Part shown: in pieces, positions 26,883-37,898 of the stretch | Position numbering within the stretch: the first letter of the stretch is position 1 | Layout of the letters: each line of letters starts with the position of its first letter | Program-made: the position numbers and the translations under genes | Notes under the pieces: model-generated | What the model was told of the DNA's origin: nothing | Seen by the model: only the letters and a program-made list of their open reading frames with translations | The model's database searches: none | From: an uncultured Bacteroidales bacterium | GTDB taxonomy: Bacteria; Bacteroidota; Bacteroidia; Bacteroidales; UBA932 | Length of the DNA stretch: 64,000 nucleotides | Reading direction: 5' to 3' | Assembly (NCBI GenBank): GCA_949289565.1 | Contig: CASEOO010000029.1 | Location: 1-64,000, forward strand

Positions 26883-27606
26883 TCCCTTTCCGGTCAAATT
26901 CGAAATTTTTAAGCATCGCGTATCCCCATCTGACATTCAGAACAATCAGTATCGCCAGAATGCATATTGTCGCCGTCCTTGCGATCTCGGCAGAGACAGC
27001 CCCTGCCGCTTTCAGTATGCCGGGCAGAAAGAGGACAGCCATGTACAGGATGGCCGCGGCACATATTTTCCATGCCTTGCGCCCCATGTTCCGCCTGGCA
27101 AATGGCACGAACCATGTGATCCCGCTTGTCAGCATACATGCAGTCAATACATCATTCCATCCCCATCCGCCGGTCCTGAAGAATAGAAGCTGTATGCTGT
27201 CTGACTGTCCCGGATAGAGGAAATGTCCTGCGGCGGTGTATATCGCAGAACCGAGAACAGCCGCTGAAAATATGATGACGGCGCTTGTTATGGCGGTCCC
27301 TGCATACAATGCAGCATATTTTTCTGCTGGAGACGCAGGAACGAGCATCCTGTTTATGGCATTGTTCTCCGAAGTCAGGTCACGGTAGAGATCCAGAATC
27401 ACGAATGATATCAGAACCAGCATCAAGTCTTCTGTGACAGTCATCATGCCGTCAAGATTCCCCTCGTCAGCCAGAAAAGAGAGCCCCGTAATGAAGACTA
27501 TAAGGAAAACCAGGGCCGGCACTGTTTTACGCGGGCTGTTGAAATATGTGCTGCAAAGCTGGAGACGGCAGAATCCGGCCATCCTCCTGAAACTGAAATT
27601 GATCAT
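26875..27606 (-). CDS. ABC transporter permease, YtrA-linked type
   Basis: Protein of 243 aa with about six hydrophobic segments, among them VPALVFLIVFITGLSFLAD, VIIFSAAVLGSAIYTAAGHF and IARTATICILAILIVLNV. I see no specific family motif beyond the plan of ABC-2-like permeases found with YtrA regulators. The start at 27606 overlaps the ATPase stop (ATGA); an in-frame extension to 27708 reads through the ATPase gene and is rejected. It forms the membrane part of the exporter with the upstream ATPase. Confidence 0.8.
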   Translation of the reverse strand: MINFSFRRMAGFCRLQLCSTYFNSPRKTVPALVFLIVFITGLSFLADEGNLDGMMTVTEDLMLVLISFVILDLYRDLTSENNAINRMLVPASPAEKYAALYAGTAITSAVIIFSAAVLGSAIYTAAGHFLYPGQSDSIQLLFFRTGGWGWNDVLTACMLTSGITWFVPFARRNMGRKAWKICAAAILYMAVLFLPGILKAAGAVSAEIARTATICILAILIVLNVRWGYAMLKNFEFDRKGND

Positions 27607-28412
27607 AATAATTTTCCTTTTATTGCTGCGTTGAAGAACATCTCCAGATCTATCGCCCCAGCCTCGTTCTCTCTTCTTTTCCTGATTGTACGGTATCCGC
27701 CGGCGCAAGGCTCAGAGTACAATGCTCCTTCGTCAGAGCCTGCATATCCGAAGCTCCAGCTGTCGGAAATTTCTTCCGAGGACTTTGCGAGCATACCTCC
27801 CTTCCCGTCCAGAATCAATATGTCTGACAATATATTTTCCAGGTCAGCCGGTATGTGGGTGGAAATCAATGCTGTCCTGTCGTCGCCGAGGTGCTTCAGC
27901 AGAAGTTTTCTGAAAAGGCTTCGCGAAGGAATGTCCATTCCGTTCATGGGTTCGTCCATGAGCAGGTATTCGGCCCCGCAGGCCAATGCGATGCTGAACA
28001 GGAATTTTCTCTTTTCGCCTGTCGACAGGATTCCGAGATCTCCGGTTTTCGGATTTATCCCCGATTCTTCCAGACAATCCCCCAGAATTTCATCGCTGAA
28101 ACCAGGGTAGAATGCCCTGTGCAGGGCAATGAATTTTTCCATGCTCTGCCGTCCGAACTTGAATTCTGCCTGCATGTAGAATATCTTTTCTAAAGTTGCC
28201 GTGTCCCTTGCCGCTGTGTCAAGTCCGTCAGCCGTGATTCTGCCCTGTCCTGGGAAAAGCATTCCTGACATCAGTTTCAGCAGGGTGGTCTTTCCGGAGC
28301 CGTTGACTCCGAGAAGCCCGTATATGCGTCCCTCATGCAGCTCCGCCGAGATGTTGCTGAGCAGGGGAGTGTCCTTCCCGTAGCCGAACGTCAAATTTTC
28401 TATTGCGATCAT
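27603..28412 (-). CDS. ABC transporter ATP-binding protein
   Basis: Protein of 269 aa. It has Walker A GVNGSGKTTLLK (about residues 36-47), a signature LSTGEKRKFLFS, Walker B YLLMDEPMNGMD and a switch histidine in STHIPADLENI. The C-terminal part beyond about residue 210 is not conserved with other ATPases. First gene of the four-gene operon (ATPase, permease, GntR, UvrA2), whose members all overlap by 4-14 bp. It reads from the promoter at 28460-28490. Substrate unknown. Confidence 0.9.
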   Translation of the reverse strand: MIAIENLTFGYGKDTPLLSNISAELHEGRIYGLLGVNGSGKTTLLKLMSGMLFPGQGRITADGLDTAARDTATLEKIFYMQAEFKFGRQSMEKFIALHRAFYPGFSDEILGDCLEESGINPKTGDLGILSTGEKRKFLFSIALACGAEYLLMDEPMNGMDIPSRSLFRKLLLKHLGDDRTALISTHIPADLENILSDILILDGKGGMLAKSSEEISDSWSFGYAGSDEGALYSEPCAGGYRTIRKRRENEAGAIDLEMFFNAAIKGKLL

Positions 28413-28436
28413 GCCTTTGCTGTATTATTGTTTCAC

Positions 28437-28490
28437 TGTTCTACTTATGTAGTACACTGCAAAAGTATAATATTTTCTTTAATTTCCAAA
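28437..28490 (-). promoter_or_regulatory. Promoter and dyad operator of the ABC/GntR/UvrA2 operon
   Basis: On the minus strand TTTG (28490-28487) is followed after exactly 19 nt by TACTTTTG (28467-28460), a full Bacteroidetes promoter. Just downstream at 28437-28456 lies a dyad TGTnCTACnnnnGTAGnACA. It covers the predicted transcription start near 28453, as expected for repression by the YtrA-type regulator of this operon. Confidence 0.65.
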
Positions 28491-28612
28491 GATAAAATAT
28501 GAAATTCATCGTCTGTTTTCGCAGTTTGGTCTGAAAATTTCTTTAATATATTACTTTTATATTAAAATTAACCCGCTTATATTGTCGGGCTACATTAAAA
28601 TTTGCAGACAGC

Positions 28613-29089
28613 ATGAATAAGAATAATATTCTGGAACCATTGCTGCATATACTGGTGCTGGTGATTCTCTTCGGTTTTCCGTACACTTTTATGGGCAGTC
28701 ATGAAGTTGTGGACTGGAAAACAGTCGTCAACAGAAGCATAATACCTCTGGCATTGTGCATTATATTTTATGCGGATTATTTTCTGCTTGTCCCCAGGCT
28801 GCTGTTCAACGGCAGGACTGCGATGTGGTTTTATGTCAATATATGCCTGGCACTGCTGCTTGCCGGAGTGATGAGGCTGTGGCAGTGGTATTTTTTTCTC
28901 GGTGATTCGCTGCCTCTTCCTCCGCCAGTCTCCGGAATGGAACCATTCGAGTCTGTGAGGCCTGGCATTGAAATATCTTTCTTTTGCAGAGAATATTCAG
29001 ACTTTAGTCTCTTTCCTGCGGCTGTTGGGCGATTTCATTTGGTGACCTGCGGCCGGAAAGGTATTTTCGGAACAAAAATTTCGATATGA
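28613..29089 (+). pseudogene. Truncated sensor kinase, membrane module only (LytS/YehU-like)
   Basis: An ORF of 158 aa resembles the N-terminal four-helix membrane module of Bacteroidetes LytS/YehU-type histidine kinases: ILVLVILFGFPYTFMG, NRSIIPLALCIIFYADYFLLVPRLLF, and FYVNICLALLLAGVMRLWQWYFF, then a proline-rich loop. The kinase domain that should follow is absent. After about residue 120 the reading turns into unrelated residues, while another frame gives RIFRL and LSCGCWAISFG-like fragments, suggesting a frameshift plus deletion. The stop overlaps the Kelch gene ATG (ATGA). Probably a remnant, though a short membrane protein is possible. Confidence 0.5.
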
Positions 29090-30102
29090 AAAAAGACAAT
29101 TGGTTATTGATTGCGTTATTGGCATTGGCATTGCCGCTTGGCGGCTGTTCAGACGATGATGATGAAGACGAACTTGTGGGCAATTGGGTGAAGGTTTCCG
29201 ATTTTGACGGGGTGGCCAGATGTTCTGCGGTGACTTTTACCGTGGACGGGAAGGTCTATGTGGCGTCCGGAGGATATGGCGGCTATAAATACAAGCTGAA
29301 CGACCTGTGGGTCTTCAATGAGGACAGCGGTACCTGGACGCAGAAAGCTTCTATGGAAGGAACGGCCAGGACTTATGCTGTCGGATTCGCTACTGACAGA
29401 TACGGCTATGTAGGGCTGGGCTATGACGGAGACAGCTATCTGAAGGACTTCTGGAGGTACGATCCGGAGTCGAATTCGTGGGAGAAGGCGTCGGATTTCG
29501 GCGGTTCTGCCAGACGTGCGGCTGTGTCTTTCAGCGTGCTTGGGACGGGCTATGTCGGATGCGGCTTTGACGGAAATCATCTGAAGGATTTCTGGAAATA
29601 CAATGAAGAAGCGGACAGCTGGGAGCAGATAACCAGTATCGGAGGTTCGAAGCGTATAGGAGCGTCATCTTTTGTCATCAATGACATAGCTTATGTCGTA
29701 GGAGGGGAGAACAATTCCGATGTGGTGACTGATTTCTGGGCATTCGATCCTTCGACTGGAACATGGACAGAGAAAAGAGAAATTGCAAATGTGAGCGATG
29801 AAGAATATGATGATGATTATTCTACTATACCTCGTTCATATGGAGTTGCTTTTTCAATGTATGGACTTGGCTATTTTACTTGCGGGGAGAATGCCGGTTC
29901 AGGACGGTCGAACACTTGGGAGTACAATCCTTCTGACGATACGTGGACTGAGCGTACATCATTTGAGGGCGGTACACGCAGCGAGGCTGTCGGCTTTTCA
30001 ATAAACAACAAGGGATATGTCCTGACCGGGAAGAGCGGCACTGCCCAATATGATGACATGTGGCAATTCTTCCCTCAAGATGAATATGACGAGAATGACT
30101 GA
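29086..30102 (+). CDS. Surface-exposed Kelch-repeat lipoprotein
   Basis: Protein of 338 aa. The signal peptide ends in lipobox LPLGGC (Cys21), followed by SDDDDEDE, the acidic signal that sends Bacteroidetes lipoproteins to the cell surface. Six or so Kelch blades follow, each with a YVxxG..., DxWxY/F(D/N) and WT/WE pattern, for example YVASGGYGGYKYKLNDLWVF, YVGLGYDGDSYLKDFWRYDP and YVGCGFDGNHLKDFWKYNEE. They form a beta-propeller likely used for binding. It is followed, with 8 bp overlap, by the DUF4907 gene. Ligand unknown. Confidence 0.85.
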   Translation: MKKDNWLLIALLALALPLGGCSDDDDEDELVGNWVKVSDFDGVARCSAVTFTVDGKVYVASGGYGGYKYKLNDLWVFNEDSGTWTQKASMEGTARTYAVGFATDRYGYVGLGYDGDSYLKDFWRYDPESNSWEKASDFGGSARRAAVSFSVLGTGYVGCGFDGNHLKDFWKYNEEADSWEQITSIGGSKRIGASSFVINDIAYVVGGENNSDVVTDFWAFDPSTGTWTEKREIANVSDEEYDDDYSTIPRSYGVAFSMYGLGYFTCGENAGSGRSNTWEYNPSDDTWTERTSFEGGTRSEAVGFSINNKGYVLTGKSGTAQYDDMWQFFPQDEYDEND

Positions 30103-30421
30103 CAGCTGGAAAAAAAGGACAGTGCTTTTTTCTGCCTGCATTTTTATGGTTATTTTAGCGGCAGTGTCATATTCCCGTTCCTTGCGGGTGCATGGCCATT
30201 TGTTCCGCTCCGGCGGCGGATGGGGATATGACATTGTTTATAAAGGGAAGACGTTGATCCATCAGCCTTTTATGCCGGCTTTGCCCGGCAATGTACCTTT
30301 TCCTGACCGCCGGTCCGCCAGGGCCATCGCCGGTCAGGTGGCATCAAATATCAGGGCGGGGGAGTCTCCTGCTGTCAGTGCGGAAGAAGTCAGGAAGCTT
30401 ATGCCAGAGACCCTCCGATGA
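30095..30421 (+). CDS. DUF4907-type protein
   Basis: Protein of 108 aa with one N-terminal hydrophobic segment (VLFSACIFMVILAAVSYS) and a conserved block GGGWGYDIVYKGKTLIHQ, FMPALPGN, with a helical tail. This matches the Bacteroidetes family of unknown function DUF4907, which I recall as often found beside Kelch proteins. The start at 30095 overlaps the Kelch stop by 8 bp. Its 3' end overlaps the convergent atpG by 23 bp. Probably periplasmic; no function can be given. Confidence 0.7.
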   Translation: MTDSWKKRTVLFSACIFMVILAAVSYSRSLRVHGHLFRSGGGWGYDIVYKGKTLIHQPFMPALPGNVPFPDRRSARAIAGQVASNIRAGESPAVSAEEVRKLMPETLR

Positions 30422-31277
30422 TGTCCTGGAGTTCGTTGGTGATTTCCTGCTGACGTTGCTTGTTGTACAGGATGCGTATTTCGTCGAGCAGCTGGTTGCC
30501 GTTGTCGGTGGCCAGCTGCATCGCCATCATCCTGGCCGCATGTTCTGCCGCATTCGCATCCAGAACTACAGAATATATTTTCAGAAGAAGCACTTTCGGC
30601 AGGAGAGTCTCCAGAAGGGAGTTCATGTCAGGCTCCACTATAAAGTCCGATATGCCGTGATGCTCCTCGCTGTCGTGAAGCGACGAATCCAGTGATACCG
30701 GCAGATATGTCTCGTTTACAGGTACTTGTGTGGCTGTGGACTTGCAGTGGGTATACACCAGCTCGATTTTGTCCACTTCCTTTTCTGTGAACAGCTCCAT
30801 AAGCTTTCTGGCCAGAGAGCAAGCCTCTTCATATGAAGGCTTGTCTGCCAGATGAGTGTAGTCGCCTTCCGTGGTGAATCCCATTTTTTTCGCCACGTCC
30901 TCCATTTTTCTGCCTATGGCGAAAACCATGATGTCCTTTTTCGAAAGGCCTGCATCGGTATACCTTTTCACAGCTTCAGAGAAATGCTTGACAGCATTTG
31001 AGTTGAATGCTCCGCATAAAGACGTGTTCGAGGCGAAGGCCACTATAGCCGCTTTTTTCAGCGGTCTCTGCGCTATGTACAAGTCTCCAGCAGACGCTTC
31101 ACCTGCCAGAAGGTCTGCCAGGATATGATGCATCTGTCTCTGGTATGGCAGAAGGTTCCCTATGGCATTCTGTGCTTTGCGCAGCTTTGAAGACGCCACC
31201 AGCTTCATGGCTGATGTGATTTTCATGATGCCGTTCACGGAATTGATTCTGTCTTTTATTTCTTTCAGTGATGCCAT
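30399..31277 (-). CDS. atpG: F1Fo ATP synthase gamma subunit
   Basis: Protein of 292 aa, the central stalk of F1. The first residues, MASLKEIKDRINSVNGIMKITSAMKLVASSKLRKA in the genome, and the C-terminal helix ending LLYNKQRQQEITNELQDIIGGSLA are diagnostic. It is the last gene of the atp operon, 52 bp after atpA, and its 3' end overlaps the convergent DUF4907 gene by 23 bp. Confidence 0.97.
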   Translation of the reverse strand: MASLKEIKDRINSVNGIMKITSAMKLVASSKLRKAQNAIGNLLPYQRQMHHILADLLAGEASAGDLYIAQRPLKKAAIVAFASNTSLCGAFNSNAVKHFSEAVKRYTDAGLSKKDIMVFAIGRKMEDVAKKMGFTTEGDYTHLADKPSYEEACSLARKLMELFTEKEVDKIELVYTHCKSTATQVPVNETYLPVSLDSSLHDSEEHHGISDFIVEPDMNSLLETLLPKVLLLKIYSVVLDANAAEHAARMMAMQLATDNGNQLLDEIRILYNKQRQQEITNELQDIIGGSLA

Positions 31278-31329
31278 TATTCTATACCTTCCGTAATTTG
31301 CTTGTCTAATTTATCTTTGAATGCGTGCA

Positions 31330-32919
31330 TTATTTACGTCTGAACTGAGCGGCCGTCGCGGCGGCTTCCTTTTCTATAATCAGTTCAATGTTTCTGTCTA
31401 TCTGCCCTGCTGCGAGCGGAGCCAGCACATCAGTTTCGTGCGATGCGTGCATCCTGTCGAGGAATGAAGACTGGAATTCCTGCACTTTGTCCAGCGGCAC
31501 GTCCTTCATCAGGCCTCGAGTCCCGCAATACAGTATGGCCACCTGGTCTCCCACAGGCATAGGGGAGTACTGCGGCTGGATAAGGAGCTGGTTGTTCTTT
31601 CTTCCACGGTCGATGGCCATGGCAGTCACAGGGTCCATGTCGCTGCTGAATTTGGAGAATGACTCCAGCTCACGGTACTGGGCCTGGTCTATTTTCAGAG
31701 TGCCTGCCACTTTCTTCATGCTTTTGACCTGGGCGCTTCCTCCTACTCGCGACACAGAAATGCCGACGTTGATGGCAGGGCGGAAACCCTGGTTGAACAG
31801 GTCTGTCTCCAGAAATATCTGTCCGTCCGTGATGGAAATCACGTTGGTAGGAATATATGCAGACACGTCTCCGTTCTGTGTTTCTATGATAGGCAGGGCA
31901 GTCAGCGAGCCTCCGCATCTGACTTTTCCTTTCAGGCTTTCAGGAAGGTCGTTCATCTGTTCGGCCACTTCCTGCTGGTTTATGATCTTGGCCGCGCGCT
32001 CCAGAAGTCTGGAGTGCAGGTAGAAGATGTCCCCAGGGTATGCTTCACGGCCGGATGGCCTTCTAAGTATCAGTGACACTTCCCTGTATGCCACGGCCTG
32101 TTTCGAAAGGTCGTCGTATACCACGAGGGCGTGACGTCCCGTATCTCTGAAATATTCACCGATAGCCGCTCCGGCGAATGCCGCGAAATATTGCATGGCG
32201 GCCGGATCTGCCGCTGTGGCGGCCACAACGATAGTATAGTCCATGGCGCCTTTCTCGCGGAGAGTGTTGACAATGTTCGCAATGGTTGACCCCTTCTGGC
32301 CGATAGCTACATAGATGCAGTATACAGGCTTCCCTGCCAGGTAGTTTTCCCTCTGGTTGATGATCGTGTCAATGGCGATTGCAGTCTTTCCTGTCTGGCG
32401 GTCGCCGATGATAAGCTCTCTCTGTCCGCGTCCGATAGGAATCATGGCATCGATAGCTTTCAGACCTGTCTGCAGCGGCTCTGTCACAGGCTGGCGGAAT
32501 ATCACTCCAGGCGCCTTTCTTTCCAGTGGCATTTCCACCAGGTCGCCGCCTATTTTCCCACGGCCGTCCAGCGGTGTCCCTAACGGGTCTACGACTCTGC
32601 CAAGCATGCCGTCTCCGACATTGATGGATGCGATATGTTTCGTCCTGTGCACTGTCATGCCTTCTTTGATCTGGTCGGTCGGTCCCAGCAGAACTGCTCC
32701 GACATTGTCTTCTTCGAGGTTCATGACCACAGCCTTGATGCCGTTCTCGAATTCAAGAAGTTCGTTCGCCTCGGCATTCTGCACTCCGTAAATTCTCACT
32801 ACTCCGTCGCTTACCTGGAGCACTTCTCCCACTTCTTCGAATTTCAGATCGGTATCTATTTCTTTCAGCTGCCTGAGCAGCACCTCTGAAACTTCGCTTG
32901 GTTTTATATTCTGTGACAT
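31330..32919 (-). CDS. atpA: F1Fo ATP synthase alpha subunit
   Basis: Protein of 529 aa, the non-catalytic nucleotide-binding subunit of F1. The P-loop [11 protein letters not shown], the arginine-finger region [19 protein letters not shown] and [15 protein letters not shown] are all present. It lies 64 bp downstream of atpH. Length and motifs are normal. Confidence 0.98.
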   Translation of the reverse strand: MSQNIKPSEVSEVLLRQLKEIDTDLKFEEVGEVLQVSDGVVRIYGVQNAEANELLEFENGIKAVVMNLEEDNVGAVLLGPTDQIKEGMTVHRTKHIASINVGDGMLGRVVDPLGTPLDGRGKIGGDLVEMPLERKAPGVIFRQPVTEPLQTGLKAIDAMIPIGRGQRELIIGDRQTGKTAIAIDTIINQRENYLAGKPVYCIYVAIGQKGSTIANIVNTLREKGAMDYTIVVAATAADPAAMQYFAAFAGAAIGEYFRDTGRHALVVYDDLSKQAVAYREVSLILRRPSGREAYPGDIFYLHSRLLERAAKIINQQEVAEQMNDLPESLKGKVRCGGSLTALPIIETQNGDVSAYIPTNVISITDGQIFLETDLFNQGFRPAINVGISVSRVGGSAQVKSMKKVAGTLKIDQAQYRELESFSKFSSDMDPVTAMAIDRGRKNNQLLIQPQYSPMPVGDQVAILYCGTRGLMKDVPLDKVQEFQSSFLDRMHASHETDVLAPLAAGQIDRNIELIIEKEAAATAAQFRRK

Positions 32920-32983
32920 AAATTCCGTTTTAAAAATTTTTCTCTCGCCTCGTCATGCATTCTTCCGCTTGCGGGCGGGGGAT

Positions 32984-33547
32984 TCAGACTATCCTCCTGT
33001 TCTTTTCGATGAATTGTTTCCGCACTGACTTGAGCTGGGCCGAGGTGCTGGCATCCAGCCTGAGCCCGTCTATCTCGAATATGAACCCTCCGATTATCGA
33101 AGGGTCGACTCTATGTTCGAACAGCACCGAGTCGCCCTTGCGTTCACGGATGATATCTGATATCTTTTTCTCGAGTTCGGTGTCGGGTATGGCAGTGATC
33201 AGACGGCTCTCCTTTATGTTATGAGCGTCTCTGTACTGCCGGATGAAGGACAGCAGCATGAATCTGAGATATTTGGTTCTGCGTTTTTTCATCACCAGAC
33301 GAATGAAGCTCTGCAGTTCATCTGCCATTTTTTCATCGCCGAGTGCAGAAGACAGAAGCGAGAATTTTTGCGAGTCAGATACACTCATGGGATTGTCCAG
33401 CAGATTCCTGAGCTGTGGCAGAGCAGACATGCTGCCTGCCAGTGTCTTCACCTGTCTGTATACCAGTTTCTCGTGTCCTGACTCTGATGAAAATTTCAGC
33501 AATGCCGAGGCGTATCTTGCAGAAATAGTTCCCGTGTTCATGTCCAT
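32984..33547 (-). CDS. atpH: F1Fo ATP synthase delta subunit
   Basis: Protein of 187 aa of the OSCP/delta family that joins F1 to the b-subunit stalk. The N-terminal SARYASALLKFSSESG and C-terminal DPSIIGGFIFEIDGLRLDASTSAQLKSVR segments are typical. It follows atpF by 9 bp in the atp operon. Confidence 0.94.
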   Translation of the reverse strand: MDMNTGTISARYASALLKFSSESGHEKLVYRQVKTLAGSMSALPQLRNLLDNPMSVSDSQKFSLLSSALGDEKMADELQSFIRLVMKKRRTKYLRFMLLSFIRQYRDAHNIKESRLITAIPDTELEKKISDIIRERKGDSVLFEHRVDPSIIGGFIFEIDGLRLDASTSAQLKSVRKQFIEKNRRIV

Positions 33548-33556
33548 TTCCTCTTA

Positions 33557-34072
33557 TCAGCTGCGTGCGGTGTCCGGATCTATCTTAAGAGACTCCTCCA
33601 CCATTTTTTCTATAAGTTCTTTCTGCTCTTTGTCTGCCGCCAATGTTTTTCTGAGCACTTTTTCAGCGACATTGACCGACAGCAGTGCCACCTGGCTGCG
33701 AATCTGGCTTATGGCGCTTTCCTTGTCTGCTTCAATCTGGACTTTGGCCTCAGCTATGATTTTCGCCGCTTCGTCTCTGGCCTGCTCCTGAGCCTGTCTT
33801 ACGATATTGTTTCTGGCTTCTGCCGCCTCTTTCAATATCTTGTTCTGCTCTTCACGTGCCTCTCTGATGATGCGTTCCTGCTCCTTCAGAAGGTTCGACA
33901 TCTTCTCGTCGGCCTTTTTGGCAAGCGCCAGGGACTCGCTGATGTAGTTCTTGCGCTTTTCTACCATCGAAGTGATGACTGGAAAGCCCCATTTCGCGAG
34001 GATGGCAAGCACCGCCACGAAAATGACGAGCATCCAGAACAGGAGGCCGGTGTCAGGCATTAACAGTGACAT
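33557..34072 (-). CDS. atpF: F1Fo ATP synthase b subunit
   Basis: Protein of 171 aa with one N-terminal membrane helix (TGLLFWMLVIFVAVLAILAKWGFP) and a long charged helix (about residues 40-165) that dimerises into the peripheral stalk. The gene lies 16 bp after atpE and 9 bp before atpH. Confidence 0.95.
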   Translation of the reverse strand: MSLLMPDTGLLFWMLVIFVAVLAILAKWGFPVITSMVEKRKNYISESLALAKKADEKMSNLLKEQERIIREAREEQNKILKEAAEARNNIVRQAQEQARDEAAKIIAEAKVQIEADKESAISQIRSQVALLSVNVAEKVLRKTLAADKEQKELIEKMVEESLKIDPDTARS

Positions 34073-34088
34073 CTCCTATCCTCCTGTC

Positions 34089-34355
<267 letters not shown>

Positions 34356-34379
34356 TTAAATTGTATATTTTCATTTCTT

Positions 34380-35564
34380 TTATTTATCCTCAGCCGATGC
34401 ATCCTCTGAAACCAGTATCTGCTCTCTGCCTCCGGCTTCTTCTTCCGTCTTTTCTCCCTCATGCGCCAGTCCGATGAATACTGCCGACAGCATTGTGAAT
34501 ACATATGCCTGTATGAATGCCACCAGGATTTCCAGAAGGTCCATGAATATCCCGAAAAACACGGTGATGAATGACATTGTGCCGTTTATTGCGGGCCCCA
34601 GCTTCACTGTCAGGAAGATGATGGATACAAAACTCAGTATGATGGCATGTCCGGCCATGATATTGGCGAACAGCCTTATCATGAGGGCGAACGGCTTGGT
34701 GAAGATTCCTAGGACTTCTGTCAGTGGAATCAGCGGCACAGGCACTTTCAGCCACCATGGCACATCCGGCCAGAAAATATCTTTCCAATAGTGCTTGTTT
34801 GCAAACAAGTTCACTGCTATGAATGTACATACTGCCAGTGTGAGCGTGACGGCTATATTTCCTGTGGTATTGGCTCCGCCAGGAAAGACTGGCACAATTC
34901 CCATCAGGTTGTTCACCAGAATGAAGAAAAAGGCGGTGAGCAGATAGGGCGCATACTTCCTGCTGTGATCTCCAGGGATGGCCGCTTTTATGACGTCATC
35001 GTTTATGAACGTTATCACGGGCTCCAATATGGCCGCCACCCCAGTCGGAGCTTCTTTAAGGACGTCATGTTTCCTGTACCATCGCGAGCATCCGAGTATC
35101 AGAAACACCACTATAAGGCTGTTTATCATCAGCCCGGCCACATTTTTCGTGATAGAGATGTCCAGCGGGCGTATTTCATTGCCGGAGGCATCTTTCTCGA
35201 CTATTTTACCGTCATATTTGCCGCCTTCGGCGCAATACAGTCCCTTATAAGGTCCTTCTTCAAGTTTGGATGACATGAAACAATGCCATCCTGTGCTGCT
35301 GTGCACGATGACAGGGAGCGGTATTATGATGTGCTTTTCTCCTATCTGCGTGATATGCCACTGGTATGAGTCTCCTATATGGCCGAACAGCATGGATTTG
35401 ATGTCGACATCCGGAGCCGTTTCTTCAGCGTTGTCCTGGGCGGCTTCCAATGATGCCGGAGCGTCGCCTATGTCTGGTTTCTGTCGGTCATTGGCGGTCA
35501 GAACCGCCACCGGAAAGGTGACAGCCGCGATGATGGCAATGATATGTCTGATGATTCTTCCCAT
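34380..35564 (-). CDS. atpB: F1Fo ATP synthase a subunit, with exported N-terminal domain
   Basis: Protein of 394 aa, far longer than the usual 250-290. A signal-like segment (HIIAIIAAVTFPVAVLTA) is followed by an acidic region and an extra domain (to about residue 150) before the membrane part, as in other Bacteroidetes. The core holds NNLMGIVPVFPGG, PFALMIRLFANIMAGH with the essential Arg297, and the ILVAFIQAYVFTMLSAVFI C-terminal helix. It forms the proton channel with the c ring. It starts 9 bp after atpC. Confidence 0.96.
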   Translation of the reverse strand: MGRIIRHIIAIIAAVTFPVAVLTANDRQKPDIGDAPASLEAAQDNAEETAPDVDIKSMLFGHIGDSYQWHITQIGEKHIIIPLPVIVHSSTGWHCFMSSKLEEGPYKGLYCAEGGKYDGKIVEKDASGNEIRPLDISITKNVAGLMINSLIVVFLILGCSRWYRKHDVLKEAPTGVAAILEPVITFINDDVIKAAIPGDHSRKYAPYLLTAFFFILVNNLMGIVPVFPGGANTTGNIAVTLTLAVCTFIAVNLFANKHYWKDIFWPDVPWWLKVPVPLIPLTEVLGIFTKPFALMIRLFANIMAGHAIILSFVSIIFLTVKLGPAINGTMSFITVFFGIFMDLLEILVAFIQAYVFTMLSAVFIGLAHEGEKTEEEAGGREQILVSEDASAEDK

Positions 35565-35573
35565 CCGTTCCTC

Positions 35574-35828
35574 CTAAATTTCCACGCAGGCTGATACTGT
35601 ATCGTTCTGTACTTCTGCAAAGCCGGATCTGATATGCACGGATTTGCTGGCGCCGCCTTCTGTAAATATGATGTCTCCTTCTGTCAGGGAGGTGATCAGA
35701 GGTGCATGTCCGGAAAGTACAGTGAATTCTCCGGCCGAGCCGGGAAGCTTTACCTGCCCGACCATATGCCCCGCAAGATTTTTCTCAGGTGTCAATATAT
35801 TCAGAAGTATTCCGCCTTTGTGTTTCAT
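35574..35828 (-). CDS. atpC: F1Fo ATP synthase epsilon subunit
   Basis: Protein of 84 aa containing only the N-terminal beta-sandwich domain (MVGQVKLPGSAGEFTVLSGHAPLITSL). The inhibitory C-terminal two-helix domain of the about 135-residue forms is missing, which is usual in Bacteroidetes. It starts 38 bp downstream of atpD. Confidence 0.93.
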   Translation of the reverse strand: MKHKGGILLNILTPEKNLAGHMVGQVKLPGSAGEFTVLSGHAPLITSLTEGDIIFTEGGASKSVHIRSGFAEVQNDTVSACVEI

Positions 35829-35866
35829 GATAATAAGGTCCTGGTTTGTTTTTCCTGCCTCCTGTG

Positions 35867-37420
<1,554 letters not shown>

Positions 37421-37493
37421 TTATTTTTGATCTGGCTAGCCGCCAATATTGAAAATTACATGCCGCTTCCGGCCTGTATTTCCCCGAATCCCA

Positions 37494-37526
37494 CAAAATT
37501 ACAAAAAAATCCGCAATAATCTCAAA
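37494..37526 (-). promoter_or_regulatory. atp operon promoter
   Basis: On the minus strand TTTG (37526-37523) precedes TAATTTTG (37501-37494) by 21 nt, a full Bacteroidetes promoter. The predicted leader to the atpD ATG is about 85 nt and shows no clear structure. Confidence 0.7.
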
Positions 37527-37620
37527 AAAAACTTTGTGCCGTGGATTGACATACAATCCCCTTTCTTTCTTGGGATAAAACGGAAACGCCAACGGGAACG
37601 AAAAGGTAACTATTTGATAA

Positions 37621-37845
37621 TCAGCGGTCGTAATAAAAATTCATCATGCCCGCTCAAAGTGCGGCCACAAGTTTACGTACATTTCTCAGACGAGCGGCAA
37701 AAGATTTGTCATTTACCCGAAAGAGCCTAAACTGTTGTGTGTCGGCTACAACCGCATCAAGGCGGAAGTGAAACAGATTGTCGCCGATGAGTTGCAGCGC
37801 ATACAGAATGACCCGGCACTGGCGCATCTGCTACAACAGAAATAG
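37621..37845 (+). pseudogene. Unrecognised coding remnant
   Basis: An open frame runs from a stop at 37618-37620 to TAG at 37843-37845. From about 37669 it reads like real protein (KFTYISQTSGKRFVIYPKEP, then KAEVKQIVADELQRIQND, ending HLLQQK) but has no good start codon. It looks like the 3' end of a lost gene. I do not recognise the family. It lies between the atp promoter and the AlbA_2 pseudogene in a stretch that otherwise holds nothing, so it is likely debris of an inserted element. Confidence 0.4.
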
Positions 37846-37898
37846 ATAAACGAAAACGGAAGGACATCGGTTAAAATGTTCTTCCGTTTTTTACTTCT

